Shown: positions 34,234 to 43,714 of the stretch, piece after piece
Position numbering within the stretch: position 1 is the stretch's first letter
Layout of the letters: the number at the start of each line of letters is the position of its first letter
Assembly (NCBI GenBank): GCA_002695185.1
Contig: NZOF01000119.1
Location: 1 to 61,824, forward strand
Reading direction: 5' to 3'
Source of the DNA: Erythrobacter sp.
GTDB lineage: Bacteria; Pseudomonadota; Alphaproteobacteria; Sphingomonadales; Sphingomonadaceae
Length of the DNA: 61,824 nt
The notes under the pieces: model-generated
What the model was told of the DNA's origin: nothing
Seen by the model: only the letters and a program-made list of their open reading frames with translations
Databases searched by the model: none
Position numbers and translations under genes: made by a program

Positions 34234-35973
34234 ATGGCCGATGACCGCGAGTTTCGCATCCGTCCTGGCCGCGTTCGTTCATCGGGCTCACAGCGCGTGC
34301 GGCCATTCATCGCTCAAGCACTGGCGGCAGCCCAGCGGGCTGGCGGTGGCATATCGCGGGCTGGCCGCATCAAGTCAGGTCACACTTCGCGCTTCGGTCG
34401 CGGACAACGCGCCAGCATCCAGGCCAACAGGCTCATCACCGCACGCACGCGCGGCGCCGTCGTCAAGGCACGCGTCGTTCGGCTCAATGCGCGTAGTGCG
34501 CCCCTGGCGACCCATCTCAACTACCTGTGCCGCGAAGGCGTCACCCGCGATGGTGAGAAGGCCCGCCTGTTCGGCGCGGAGCCAGGGCACGTCGATGCTG
34601 CCGAGTTTGCAGAGCGCTGCAAGGACGATCGCCATCACTTCCGCTTCATCGTCTCACCTGACGACGCGCTGGAGATGGCGGATCTCAAGAGCTTTGCCCG
34701 GGACTTGGTTACCCAGATGGAGAAGGATCTCGGTTCCCGGCTCGATTGGGCCGCCGTCGACCATTGGAACACCGAGCATCCTCATGTTCACCTGATCGTT
34801 CGCGGCGTGCGCGACGATGGGCAGGATCTCGTGATCGCCCGAGACTACATCAAGGAAGGCATGCGGGATCGGGCACGCGACCTCATCACGCAGGAACTGG
34901 GGCCGCGAACTGATCTCGATCTACGCCAGTCCCTCGAACGGCAAATCGGTGCAGAACGCTGGACCCCACTCGACCGACAATTGGTGCGCGATGGCGGCCG
35001 GGGTAATGTCATCGACGTGGCGCCGCTGCCCGGTGGCGAACCTGACCCGTTCCAGACGCTCAAGGTCGGGCGGCTCCGCAAGCTGGAAACCCTCGGCCTC
35101 GCGACGCAGATCGGTCCTGGTCAATGGATCATGGACGACAAGGCCGAAGCGACCTTGCGCGAGATCGGCGAACGTGGAGACATCATCAAGCGCATGCACC
35201 GGGCGCTGACTGAACGGGGCATTGAACGCGCGTCAGCCAGTTATGTGCTGGCAGCTGAGCAATTCGATCAGCCAGTCGTGGGCCGACTGGTGGCGCGCGG
35301 TCTCGACGATGAATTGAGAGGCAGTGCCTTTGCTGTGGTCGACGGACTTGATGGTCGCACACATCACATCAGGCTTTCCGACCTCGATGCGGCGGGCGAC
35401 AGTGCGCCGGGCTCGATTGTCGAACTGCGCAGCTTTGACGATGCCCGCAGGGTTCGGCGCGTAGCGCTGGCCGTCCGATCGGACATCGACATCGACCGTC
35501 AGATCACGGCCTCCGGCGCGACCTGGCTGGACCGGCAAGCCATCGCTCGCGCACCAACCACGATGTCCGAGAGCGGCTTTGGCGGCGAAGTGCGGGAGGC
35601 CCTTGATCGCCGGGCCCAACATCTGATGAAACAAGGGTTAGCCGAACAGCGCGGCACTCAGGTTAGTTTCGCCCGCAACCTCATCGAGACGCTGCGGCGC
35701 CAGGAGGTCGCGGCAGTTGGCGACAAGCTGGCCGCCGAGACCGGCAAGCTCTTCAATCAGGCAGGAGGCGGCGAATATGTCGCCGGGACTTACCGGCAGC
35801 GCCTGACGCTGGCTTCTGGCCGCTTCGCCATGTTGGACGATGGCCTCGGCTTCCAACTCGTGCCCTGGACGCCTGCCCTCGAAAAGCACCTCGGTCGCCA
35901 TGTCTCAGGAGTGGCCCGCACCGACGGCGGCATCGACTGGAGCTTTGCCCGCAAACGCGGCCTCGGCCTCTGA
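34234..35973 (+). CDS. MOBP-type relaxase (VirD2-like, DUF3363)
   Basis: About 579 residues from ATG 34234 (MADDREFRIRPGRVRSSG, the usual family start; a TTG at 34219 is also open). The relaxase domain shows HLNYLCREGV (candidate catalytic Tyr), HHFRFIVSPDDA, and the HUH-type metal site in VDHWNTEHPHVHLIVRG. The C-terminal half matches DUF3363. It would nick oriT and pilot the strand through the TraG/Trb channel. It starts 25 bp before traG ends the shared upstream gap, and the candidate oriT lies directly upstream. Confidence 0.88.
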   Translation: MADDREFRIRPGRVRSSGSQRVRPFIAQALAAAQRAGGGISRAGRIKSGHTSRFGRGQRASIQANRLITARTRGAVVKARVVRLNARSAPLATHLNYLCREGVTRDGEKARLFGAEPGHVDAAEFAERCKDDRHHFRFIVSPDDALEMADLKSFARDLVTQMEKDLGSRLDWAAVDHWNTEHPHVHLIVRGVRDDGQDLVIARDYIKEGMRDRARDLITQELGPRTDLDLRQSLERQIGAERWTPLDRQLVRDGGRGNVIDVAPLPGGEPDPFQTLKVGRLRKLETLGLATQIGPGQWIMDDKAEATLREIGERGDIIKRMHRALTERGIERASASYVLAAEQFDQPVVGRLVARGLDDELRGSAFAVVDGLDGRTHHIRLSDLDAAGDSAPGSIVELRSFDDARRVRRVALAVRSDIDIDRQITASGATWLDRQAIARAPTTMSESGFGGEVREALDRRAQHLMKQGLAEQRGTQVSFARNLIETLRRQEVAAVGDKLAAETGKLFNQAGGGEYVAGTYRQRLTLASGRFAMLDDGLGFQLVPWTPALEKHLGRHVSGVARTDGGIDWSFARKRGLGL

Positions 35974-35997
35974 CCCACCCTCTCGAAAGGACTTTCC

Positions 35998-37989
35998 ATG
36001 GCCGCCACCAAAATTCTCTGGGGTCAGATCATCACCGTCTTCTTGATCGTGCTCCTGACCATATGGAGCGCGACCGAATGGGTCGCCTGGCGGCTCGCGT
36101 TTCAGCCGGAACTGGGCGGCCCATGGTTTCACCTCTTCGGCTTTCCCTTCTATCCGCCGCCATCGTTCTTCTGGTGGTGGTATGGGTTCGATGCCTATGC
36201 CCCGGCCATCTTCATCGAAGGTGCTTACATCGCGGCATCTGGTGGCATCATCTCGGTCATGGTTGCAATCGCCATGTCGGTCTGGCGCGCACGCGAGGCG
36301 AAGAAGGTCGAGACATACGGTTCGGCGCGTTGGGCAGAGCCAAATGAGGTTCGTGCGGCCGGCCTGCTCGGTCCGGACGGCGTGGTGCTCGGGCGTTTCC
36401 ACCACGACTATCTCCGGCACGATGGCCCGGAGCATGTGCTGTGCTTTGCTCCGACCCGGTCAGGCAAGGGCGTCGGCCTGGTCGTACCGTCGCTGCTCGC
36501 ATGGCCGGGCTCCGCCATTGTCCACGACATCAAGGGCGAGAACTGGCAACTCACCGCGGGTTTTCGGGCGCGTTTCGGGCGGGTGCTGCTGTTCGATCCG
36601 ACCAACGCGAACTCGGCCGCATACAACCCACTGCTCGAAGTCCGGCGCGGCGAGTGGGAAGTGCGCGACGTCCAGAACATTGCCGACATTCTGGTCGATC
36701 CCGAGGGCAGCCTCGAAAAGCGCAATCACTGGGAGAAGACCAGCCACGCGCTCCTGGTAGGCGCGATCCTCCACGTGCTTTACGCCGAAGCCGATAAGAC
36801 GCTCGCCGGCGTCGCCGCTTTCCTTTCCGATCCCAAACGTCCGATCGAATCGACCCTCGCCGCGATGATGACGACGGCGCACCTCGGGAAGGACGGCCCG
36901 CATCCGGTCATCGCCAGCGCGGCCCGCGAACTGCTCAACAAGTCGGACAATGAACGGTCGGGCGTGCTGTCCACGGCCATGTCCTTCCTTGGCCTCTATC
37001 GTGATCCGGTGGTTGCGGCAGTGACCCGGCGCTGCGACTGGCGCATCACCGACATCGTCGGCGGGAAGCATCCGACGACGCTCTACCTCGTCATTCCGCC
37101 ATCCGACATCAACCGGACCAAACCGCTCATCCGACTCCTGCTCAACCAGATCGGACGTCGCCTCACCGAGGATTTGCAGGCGAAGCGCGACCGGCATCGC
37201 CTGCTCTTGATGCTGGACGAGTTTCCCGCCCTGGGCCGTCTCGACTTCTTCGAAAGCGCGCTTGCCTTCATGGCTGGCTACGGGCTGAAGAGTTTCCTGA
37301 TCGCGCAGTCCTTGAACCAGATCGAAAAGGCCTACGGCCCCAACAATTCGATCCTCGACAACTGCCATGTCCGGGTGAGTTTCGCGACAAACGACGAGCG
37401 CACCGCGAAGCGTGTCTCGGATGCGCTTGGCACCGCCACCGAAATGAAGGCTATGCGCAACTATGCCGGGCACCGGCTCTCGCCCTGGCTTGGGCACTTG
37501 ATGGTGTCTCGCTCGGAAACGGCGCGACCGTTACTGACGCCGGGCGAGATCATGCAACTGCCTCCCGCCGATGAAATCGTGATGGTCGCCGGAATCCCGC
37601 CGATCAGAGCCCGCAAGACCCGCTATTACGAGGACGCCCGCTTCAAGGAGCGAATCTTGCCGCCGCCTGCATTGGTCGTCCCGAAGAAGGTGCGGGCAGA
37701 CGACTGGACCGGCTTGGCCCTGCCGCCACAGATTGCTTCCGCTCCGGCAACGCCGGTCGCGAGTGGTGACGACGACGATACGACCGATTCCGAACGGCGG
37801 CAGCAGCCCGAGCTAAGTCTCACCCAACCTATCGAGAACCGGCAACCCGTCCAGAACGAGTTTGATCTCGATGGCGATCACAACGACGAGGATGACGATC
37901 TGGCCGCGCGCAATCAACGGCTGACCGGGATCATGCAGGGCGTGGCCCGGCAGGCATCACTCGACTTCGACGACGGGATGGAGATCTGA
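35998..37989 (+). CDS. traG: Conjugal coupling protein TraG (VirD4 family)
   Basis: A 663-residue type IV coupling protein. Two N-terminal membrane helices (ITVFLIVLLTIWSATEWVAW and IAASGGIISVMVAIAMSVW) anchor it; Walker A is APTRSGKGVGLV and Walker B LLLMLDEFPALG. The family motifs KGENWQLTAGFR and HVRVSFATNDERTAKRVS are present. The acidic C terminus (GDHNDEDDDL) is typical. It links the relaxase-DNA complex to the Trb channel. AAAGG lies before ATG 35998, 24 bp after the relaxase stop. Confidence 0.93.
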   Translation: MAATKILWGQIITVFLIVLLTIWSATEWVAWRLAFQPELGGPWFHLFGFPFYPPPSFFWWWYGFDAYAPAIFIEGAYIAASGGIISVMVAIAMSVWRAREAKKVETYGSARWAEPNEVRAAGLLGPDGVVLGRFHHDYLRHDGPEHVLCFAPTRSGKGVGLVVPSLLAWPGSAIVHDIKGENWQLTAGFRARFGRVLLFDPTNANSAAYNPLLEVRRGEWEVRDVQNIADILVDPEGSLEKRNHWEKTSHALLVGAILHVLYAEADKTLAGVAAFLSDPKRPIESTLAAMMTTAHLGKDGPHPVIASAARELLNKSDNERSGVLSTAMSFLGLYRDPVVAAVTRRCDWRITDIVGGKHPTTLYLVIPPSDINRTKPLIRLLLNQIGRRLTEDLQAKRDRHRLLLMLDEFPALGRLDFFESALAFMAGYGLKSFLIAQSLNQIEKAYGPNNSILDNCHVRVSFATNDERTAKRVSDALGTATEMKAMRNYAGHRLSPWLGHLMVSRSETARPLLTPGEIMQLPPADEIVMVAGIPPIRARKTRYYEDARFKERILPPPALVVPKKVRADDWTGLALPPQIASAPATPVASGDDDDTTDSERRQQPELSLTQPIENRQPVQNEFDLDGDHNDEDDDLAARNQRLTGIMQGVARQASLDFDDGMEI

Positions 37990-37994
37990 TCGCC

Positions 37995-38438
37995 ATGGCC
38001 CTCCGCAAAAAGAAGACCCAGATTTCCGTCTATCTCGATCCTGACGTCATGACGATGCTGGCCGACTATGCCGCCCGCCGCAATCAGTCGCAGTCGTTGG
38101 TAGCCGAAGCGGCCATCGCATCGTTCCTGTCGCCAGACGCTGCCGACCGCCGCGAAGCCGCTTTCGCCAAACGCCTCGATCAGCTCGACCGCCGCTTGGC
38201 GAGAACAGAACGCGATGTGGGCATCGGGATTGAGACCTTGGCGGTTTTCATCCGATTTTGGCTGGCGACCACTCCTGCCTTGCCGGAACCGGCGGCCCAA
38301 GCCGCACGGGCCAAAGCGAGCGAACGCTACGACGCCTTTGTCACGGCGCTCGGTCGGCGGTTGGCAAAGGGACCGAGGCTGCGTCAGGAAATTCCGAACG
38401 ATGTCCCAATGGACGGCAATGGCGCCGCAACTTCCTAA
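37995..38438 (+). CDS. CopG-family ribbon-helix-helix protein
   Basis: A 147-residue protein with an N-terminal ribbon-helix-helix (KKKTQISVYLDPDVMTMLAD and NQSQSLVAEAAIASFL) and a helical C-terminal extension including a hydrophobic ETLAVFIRFWLAT. In this ICE type a CopG-like gene normally lies between traG and trbB and is thought to regulate or assist transfer. It starts 5 bp after traG. Here the trbB gene is 4.3 kb away because cargo has been inserted in between. Confidence 0.86.
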   Translation: MALRKKKTQISVYLDPDVMTMLADYAARRNQSQSLVAEAAIASFLSPDAADRREAAFAKRLDQLDRRLARTERDVGIGIETLAVFIRFWLATTPALPEPAAQAARAKASERYDAFVTALGRRLAKGPRLRQEIPNDVPMDGNGAATS

Positions 38439-38602
38439 GCGCTCAGCCGAGAAGCCCAACTTTCCGTCTGGTCACGCCCCAGTGCGATAGCATTTCTGAG
38501 ATTGATAACAGCTAAGGCCGCACGATTGGTCAATTTTGTTCCGGAACGCTGCTCGCAATCCGATCCCTCTCGCGTTAGTCATAGGCCCACGAAAGGGCGT
38601 CG

Positions 38603-40549
38603 ATGACAATACTCAGCCTTCAGGCCAAACAGGACTTTCTGGAAAAGGACGCGAGTACACGCGATCCCATCAAGGCGATCGCGGAATTCGTCTGGAATGC
38701 GCTTGATGCCGATGCCACCGAAGTGCGGGTTACCCTGGACAAGAACGGCCTTGGAGGCATCACTGCTATCAAGATCGAAGACAACGGACACGGCATATCT
38801 CCCGAGCGGGCCGACCACGATTTCGGAAATCTGGGGGCCTCTCACAAGCGCACCGAGTCGAGGACGCAGTCGCTCGAACGCGCCGTTCATGGGAAGGAGG
38901 GACGCGGGCGGCTGAAGTTTTTTTCGCTGGCCCGCCGCGCAAAGTGGACGAGCGTCGCCGCAGTCGACGGACGGCGCGTGGCGCTGTCCCTTACCATCCA
39001 GGCAAATAATCTGGAAAAATGCGATCGAAGCGACACTTCCGAAACGGATGCGCCGACCGGCACCGCGGTTGAGCTGGCACCACTCAAAGATACGCTTGAT
39101 GTACTTGATGGTACCGACGCCTTCAGGCAGTTCAGCACGATCTTCGCCCCCTACATCCTCCAATACCCAGGCGTGCGCATCATTTATAACACGTTCGAGG
39201 TCGATCCTCGAATTACGATTCACCGCACGCATGACATTCCCCAATCGCCGATTGTCTGCCCGAGCCGGACGATCAACGATCTCCGATTGAAGGTGATTGA
39301 GTGGAACGCGCCAACGGAAGGGCGGCAGATATTTTTCGGCGGCGATAACGGCATCGTGCTGGGATCACAGGCCGCTTATGTGACGGCACCGAACTTCACA
39401 TATTCGGCTTATGCCTACAGCGCGTTCTTTCGAGAGTTGGCGGATGCGAACCTGCTTGATCTTGAAGGCATCAATGATCCCGACTTCCTGCACGTGCTTG
39501 AACACATTCGTGGTAGCCTCAAGGACTACTTTCGCAAACGTCAGGCGGACGTCGCGAAGGGGCTGATTCAGGAGCTCAAGGACGAAGGGGCGTACCCTTA
39601 CGAAGGCGAGCCTGGCGACGAGATAGAGGCACGCGAAAGGCAGGTTTTCGACATCGCGACCTATGCAGTTTCCTCGCACTCACGTGAGTTTGCGCGCGCC
39701 GACAGTTCACTAAAACTGATGACGCTCACCTTCCTCAAGGAAGCGGTCAAGCACAACCCCGATGCGATTTCGCGAATCCTGCGGGCGGTTGTGAACCTGC
39801 CCAAAACGCAGCAGAACGAGTTTTCTGAGCTGCTCGAACGCACCGAGCTGGGCAACATCATCTCGTCGTCCAGTCTGATCGCCGACCGTGTTGCGGTGCT
39901 CCAAGTTCTGCGGACGATGGTTTTCGAACCAAAGTACCGGCAGACAGTCAAGGAGCGTGGTCAGCTCGATGCATTGGTGCGAGACAACACCTGGCTGTTT
40001 GGCGAACAGTTCCATTTCACGATGCCGGAGGTCGGACTGACCAAGGTGATGGAGCGTGTAGCCGAAGATCTCGGAACGAAAGGCAAACGGCACAAGGTAA
40101 CCAAACCTGACGGCAAGCGCGGCCGCGCCGATCAGTTTCTCGGTCGTGTCGTACCGGGTCCCATCCAGAGCAAGCGCGAATACCTCATTATTGAGCTCAA
40201 GAGGCCGTCGTTGAAGATTGGCCGCAAGGAACTGGATCAAGTCGAAGACTACATGAACGCGATCCGGCAGCAGCCAGATTTCAGCCATACTGATACGACG
40301 TGGCATTTCTTCCTGATTACGAGCGAATATGACGATTCAGTCGAGGCCAGGATTTCGCAGTCAGGGCGCGCGAGGGGGATTGCGCAGGAAGGTGACGGTT
40401 ACACGCTCTGGGTCAAGACCTGGGCTGAGGTGCTGCGCGAAAGCGATGCCCGGCACCAGTTCATTCAGGACAAGCTCAAGATCGAAGTGTCTGACGCGGA
40501 TATCGAGGCGCGCATCAACGAACTAACCAAAGCCGTTATCAAAGCTTGA
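38603..40549 (+). CDS. GHKL ATPase fused to a Shedu-like PD-(D/E)XK nuclease
   Basis: A 648-residue protein. Residues ~15-190 form a GHKL/Hsp90-type ATPase: N-box AEFVWNALDADATEV, G1 box IEDNGHGIS and a glycine-rich GKEGRGRLKFFSLA. The C-terminal ~170 residues resemble the DUF4263 core of Shedu nucleases: DNTWLFGEQF, D510 in GRADQFLG, and E531-x-K533 in LIIELKRPS, followed by LDQVEDYMNAI. Shedu is an anti-phage nuclease with variable N-terminal sensor domains, so an ATPase-gated single-protein defence effector is plausible. It sits 164 bp after copG in a cargo site and is convergent with hipA. The nuclease call is by motif only. Confidence 0.7.
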   Translation: MTILSLQAKQDFLEKDASTRDPIKAIAEFVWNALDADATEVRVTLDKNGLGGITAIKIEDNGHGISPERADHDFGNLGASHKRTESRTQSLERAVHGKEGRGRLKFFSLARRAKWTSVAAVDGRRVALSLTIQANNLEKCDRSDTSETDAPTGTAVELAPLKDTLDVLDGTDAFRQFSTIFAPYILQYPGVRIIYNTFEVDPRITIHRTHDIPQSPIVCPSRTINDLRLKVIEWNAPTEGRQIFFGGDNGIVLGSQAAYVTAPNFTYSAYAYSAFFRELADANLLDLEGINDPDFLHVLEHIRGSLKDYFRKRQADVAKGLIQELKDEGAYPYEGEPGDEIEARERQVFDIATYAVSSHSREFARADSSLKLMTLTFLKEAVKHNPDAISRILRAVVNLPKTQQNEFSELLERTELGNIISSSSLIADRVAVLQVLRTMVFEPKYRQTVKERGQLDALVRDNTWLFGEQFHFTMPEVGLTKVMERVAEDLGTKGKRHKVTKPDGKRGRADQFLGRVVPGPIQSKREYLIIELKRPSLKIGRKELDQVEDYMNAIRQQPDFSHTDTTWHFFLITSEYDDSVEARISQSGRARGIAQEGDGYTLWVKTWAEVLRESDARHQFIQDKLKIEVSDADIEARINELTKAVIKA

Positions 40550-40562
40550 TTGCTGGCCCAAT

Positions 40563-40590
40563 GCACTTTTCCAAGTGCTCGAGCATTTTT
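40563..40590. terminator. Terminator-like hairpin between convergent genes
   Basis: GCACTT-TTCC-AAGTGC (40563-40578) is a perfect 6-bp hairpin followed 7 bp later by a five-T run. It lies in the 63-bp gap between the convergent GHKL-nuclease and hipA genes, where a terminator is expected. Confidence 0.55.
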
Positions 40591-40612
40591 CTCTCTAGCC
40601 GGATATCCAGCT

Positions 40613-42013
40613 TCACTCTCGTTCCGATGCTTGCCTGCGATCAGCGATAAGTTCGTCCGACAGGCTGACCTCAGCAGGGACATGGGCGCGAAGTCGTGAT
40701 TGAACCTGGCCAAGAGCTCCATCAGCGTAGCCATCGAATGCGTAGTCGTTGAGGAACTGGCGGCGCCACAGGTAGCCACGGTCGACCTCGCTCAGCCCGG
40801 CTGCGTCGCAGATATTGCCCCACAGCCGGGTGATCGTCTCGATCTGGCCATTGATCAGATCGCGCGCATCGCGATCATTCAGCAGAAAATTTGGCGCCGA
40901 AAGGCGGCAGCTTTCCAGCAGGCTGCGTTTGTCCTCGCCATTCACCAGCATTGCCTGATTGGCTTCCCGGCCGTTACGCGGCTGCGGACAAATGTCGTAG
41001 CCCGGTGTGAGCGTGAGATTGGCGCCATCCCAGAATGCAGCATGGTTGCGAGCATGGTCGTCGGTATTGCCCGTCAGCACATTGAAGACCATCCGTCCGA
41101 ACAGTTCGCGCAGGGTCGCTTGCGGATCGGTGAAGCGCGCGCGCACCATTTCGGCGAGTTCGACATAGCTTGCATAGCGGGCCTGCATTTCTGAGAGGCC
41201 AAACATCGTCAGGGCCGAGACCATCGCCCGGCGAGTCCAGCCGGTGCCATTCCATTCGCGGTCGAAGCGGCGCACCAGGAGCACATCCTTGCCGCTCGCC
41301 TTGGTCAGTTGAACCGGCGCGACGTCGAGGCCCACTTCTGCCGCCAGGCGCATGGCAACAAACTCGGCCTTCACCACCGCCATGGTGTCGTTGGTCGCTG
41401 AGAATTTGGCGATGAACTTGTCCTCGCCATACTGGATCAAGGCCTTGGGACGTGCGCCGCCGATCGAACTGCCGTGGAACAGCGCCTTGTCGAGAGCCGG
41501 GGGGATGGGTTCGCCTCGCTCGACCCGCTCCGCTGCTTCCAGCAGCTCCTCGAGCGTCGCATTGTCTTGCTCCCGAGGCTGATACCGGTCGGCTGACGTC
41601 TGGAAGTCGAGCGCACCGATACGGTCGGAGCCCGAATTGAGCATGAAGGTCAGTTCGTCGAAATCGATACTGTTTGCCGCTTCGCCGCGAAGGCCGGTCA
41701 GACGATTGATGATGACCCGCCGACCCCATGCGTCCGGCGCGCCATCCCGCAGACAACCCGCCATGTCGAGCGGTGCGTTGGGCGCGATCCTGCCACGCTG
41801 CAGCGGCAGCTCCGGTGCATAGATCGGGATGGCGTCGGCGCGTTCGAGATAGGAACGACCATAGTTGAAGACATAAATGCCACCGTCCAACTCGATCCGC
41901 CCGGCAATGACGGGCTCAAGCGCACCTGGCAGCCATATCCAGACGAAAGCTTCGGTGGCTGGCGGGATGGGACCTTGAGAAGCCGCCGTGGGCTGAGGGC
42001 GATCAGAAGTCAT
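40613..42013 (-). CDS. hipA: HipA-family Ser/Thr kinase toxin
   Basis: A 466-residue HipA-family kinase. N-terminal Couple_hipA-like region (GRIELDGGIYVFNYGRSYLE), glycine-rich SSIGGARPKALIQ, LVRRFDREWNG, the catalytic loop NTDDHARNHAAFWDG (Asp and Asn) and YDICPQPRNG in the metal-binding place. HipA proteins phosphorylate translation factors (glutamyl-tRNA synthetase in E. coli) and are neutralised by HipB. The start overlaps hipB by 11 bp, the usual B-A order and coupling. It is slightly longer than E. coli HipA (440 aa). Confidence 0.9.
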   Translation of the reverse strand: MTSDRPQPTAASQGPIPPATEAFVWIWLPGALEPVIAGRIELDGGIYVFNYGRSYLERADAIPIYAPELPLQRGRIAPNAPLDMAGCLRDGAPDAWGRRVIINRLTGLRGEAANSIDFDELTFMLNSGSDRIGALDFQTSADRYQPREQDNATLEELLEAAERVERGEPIPPALDKALFHGSSIGGARPKALIQYGEDKFIAKFSATNDTMAVVKAEFVAMRLAAEVGLDVAPVQLTKASGKDVLLVRRFDREWNGTGWTRRAMVSALTMFGLSEMQARYASYVELAEMVRARFTDPQATLRELFGRMVFNVLTGNTDDHARNHAAFWDGANLTLTPGYDICPQPRNGREANQAMLVNGEDKRSLLESCRLSAPNFLLNDRDARDLINGQIETITRLWGNICDAAGLSEVDRGYLWRRQFLNDYAFDGYADGALGQVQSRLRAHVPAEVSLSDELIADRRQASERE

Positions 42014-42338
42014 CCTTTACCTCCGAGCGCGGACGCCGCACCGACTGCGGCAGCAGCGCCAGCTTGTCGTTGACCCTGGAAATCTCGGGAGTGAGCCGCG
42101 AAGGTTCGTCAACGAAGAGCGGTACACCAACCAGCGTTGCGGCTTCGAAGACCAGCCCAATTTCCACCTTGGGGTGCCCCTTTTCGATCAGTTGCAGCGT
42201 GCTGCGCGCGATACCGACCCGGGCCGACAGGTCAGCCTCCGACATTTTGCGCTGTTTGCGCGCGAGACGAATGAGCCCTCCCATCATGGTAAGGGCTTCG
42301 CGCGTCATGCGGGAATAGGTGCGGGGGTGCTCGGTCAT
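42003..42338 (-). CDS. hipB: HipB-like XRE antitoxin
   Basis: A 111-residue XRE protein: GGLIRLARKQRKMSEADLSA with recognition helix RVGIARSTLQLIEKG and a C-terminal stretch ending RRPRSEVKDDF. It precedes hipA and overlaps it, so it is the antitoxin and autorepressor. Four operator-like repeats (42351-42477) lie directly upstream, the same number reported for E. coli hipBA. Confidence 0.9.
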   Translation of the reverse strand: MTEHPRTYSRMTREALTMMGGLIRLARKQRKMSEADLSARVGIARSTLQLIEKGHPKVEIGLVFEAATLVGVPLFVDEPSRLTPEISRVNDKLALLPQSVRRPRSEVKDDF

Positions 42339-42350
42339 TCAAGCCTCAAT

Positions 42351-42477
42351 GCCGGTTATGGCGGTCATAAAGCTATTTCTCGACCGCGATAACGGTCAAT
42401 ACCATCAACGATGTTAAAAAACAATGCAATGACCGCGATGGCAGTCAGAAAGCCCATTCGTGGCGGTTATGGCGGTC
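42351..42477 (-). promoter_or_regulatory. Four 16-bp operators of hipBA
   Basis: GCCGGTTATGGCGGTC (42351-42366), GACCGCGATAACGGTC (42382-42397), GACCGCGATGGCAGTC (42431-42446) and GGCGGTTATGGCGGTC (42462-42477). The second is a clean GACCG-N6-CGGTC palindrome; the others are degenerate versions. Start-to-start spacing is 31, 49 and 31 bp, a symmetric 2+2 arrangement ahead of hipB, as expected for cooperative HipB binding. Confidence 0.78.
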
Positions 42478-42689
42478 AATTTCGTCCATGTAGGCAAAAG
42501 CTCAAGGAACGGGACATGCCAAGCGCCTGCAATGCTCTGTTGTAGGCGACTTAGGGCGCCGGCTTGGTTCCCGCGCCTTTCCAGAACCCCGGAACTCCGC
42601 CGTTTCCCTGTATTTGCACGCCACGCTGCTACTACGACCAAAACCTGTTGAACCGGGCAAATTTCTGGCTCTCTTAATCATCCCCAAGC

Positions 42690-42711
42690 CGGGGAGCGCC
42701 TGTTCTCCCCG
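42690..42711 (+). promoter_or_regulatory. Hairpin before trbB
   Basis: CGGGGAG (42690-42696) pairs perfectly with CTCCCCG (42705-42711) around an 8-nt loop, 16 bp before ATG 42728 of trbB. The Shine-Dalgarno GGGGAC lies between hairpin and start. The gap 42478-42689 contains further GC-rich inverted segments but no gene; the trb promoter should be here. Confidence 0.45.
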
Positions 42712-42727
42712 ATGAAACGGGGACCCG

Positions 42728-43714
42728 ATGGCGGCTTCACACCACAATTCGCAAAGATTGGCACGCGGCGCGCGCATGCTGCGCACAGCGCTCGGTCCCG
42801 CCATCGCCCGCCTGCTCGAAGACCCCGCAGTCGTCGAAGTCATGCTCAATCCCGACGGACGGCTCTGGATAGACCGCCTGTCCGAAGGCCTCTCCGATTC
42901 CGGCGAGCATCTCTCTGCCGCCGACGGAGAACGCATCGTTCGCCTGGTCGCACACCATGTCGGCGTCGAAGTGCACGCCAACGCGCCGCACGTATCCGCC
43001 GAGCTTCCCGAAACGGGGGAGCGGTTCGAGGGGCTGCTCCCGCCTGTCGTCGCAGCACCTACCTTCGCCATCCGGAAACCCGCCGTCGCGGTCTTTACGC
43101 TGGCTGACTATGTGGCAGCCGGGATCATGGCGAGCGATCAGGCTGAGGCCTTGCGCTCAGCCGTTGCCGCCCGCGCGAACATTCTGGTCGCTGGCGGCAC
43201 CTCGACCGGCAAGACCACGCTCACCAACGCGCTCTTGGCCGAAGTCGCGAAAACCGACGATCGCGTCGTCATCATCGAAGATACGCGCGAGCTGCAATGC
43301 ACCGCGCCGAACCTCGTCGCCATGCGCACCAAGGACGGTGTCGCATCGCTGTCCGAGCTGGTGCGTTCGTCGCTCCGCCTTCGTCCCGACCGCATTCCAG
43401 TCGGCGAGGTGCGCGGGAGCGAAGCCCTCGATCTCCTGAAAGCCTGGGGAACCGGGCATCCCGGCGGGATCGGAACGATCCACGCCGGTAGCGCCATCGG
43501 TGCTCTCCGTCGGATGGAGCAACTCATCCAGGAAGCCGTCGTGACCGTGCCCCGCGCGCTGATCGCGGAAACCATCGATCTCATCGCCGTCCTCGCCGGT
43601 CGCGGCGCCTCTCGCCGCCTGGTCGAACTCGCCCGCGTCGAGGGCCTGGGGCCGGACGGCGACTACCACGTCACTCCCATCATCCCTCAGCCCGAAGAAG
43701 GAGCCTGCCAATGA
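42728..43714 (+). CDS. trbB: TrbB: type IV secretion ATPase (VirB11 family)
   Basis: A 328-residue hexameric secretion ATPase: Walker [15 protein letters not shown], the Asp box [15 protein letters not shown], Walker B/His-box segments [20 protein letters not shown] and [15 protein letters not shown]. It energises pilus assembly and DNA transfer at the inner membrane. First gene of the trb operon; its last codons overlap trbC (ATGA). Confidence 0.94.
   Translation: MAASHHNSQRLARGARMLRTALGPAIARLLEDPAVVEVMLNPDGRLWIDRLSEGLSDSGEHLSAADGERIVRLVAHHVGVEVHANAPHVSAELPETGERFEGLLPPVVAAPTFAIRKPAVAVFTLADYVAAGIMASDQAEALRSAVAARANILVAGGTSTGKTTLTNALLAEVAKTDDRVVIIEDTRELQCTAPNLVAMRTKDGVASLSELVRSSLRLRPDRIPVGEVRGSEALDLLKAWGTGHPGGIGTIHAGSAIGALRRMEQLIQEAVVTVPRALIAETIDLIAVLAGRGASRRLVELARVEGLGPDGDYHVTPIIPQPEEGACQ

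Noticed and set aside
36460..37497. 345-codon open frame antisense to traG
   Set aside because: Overlaps the Walker B and conserved region of TraG in full; no start signal or family match.
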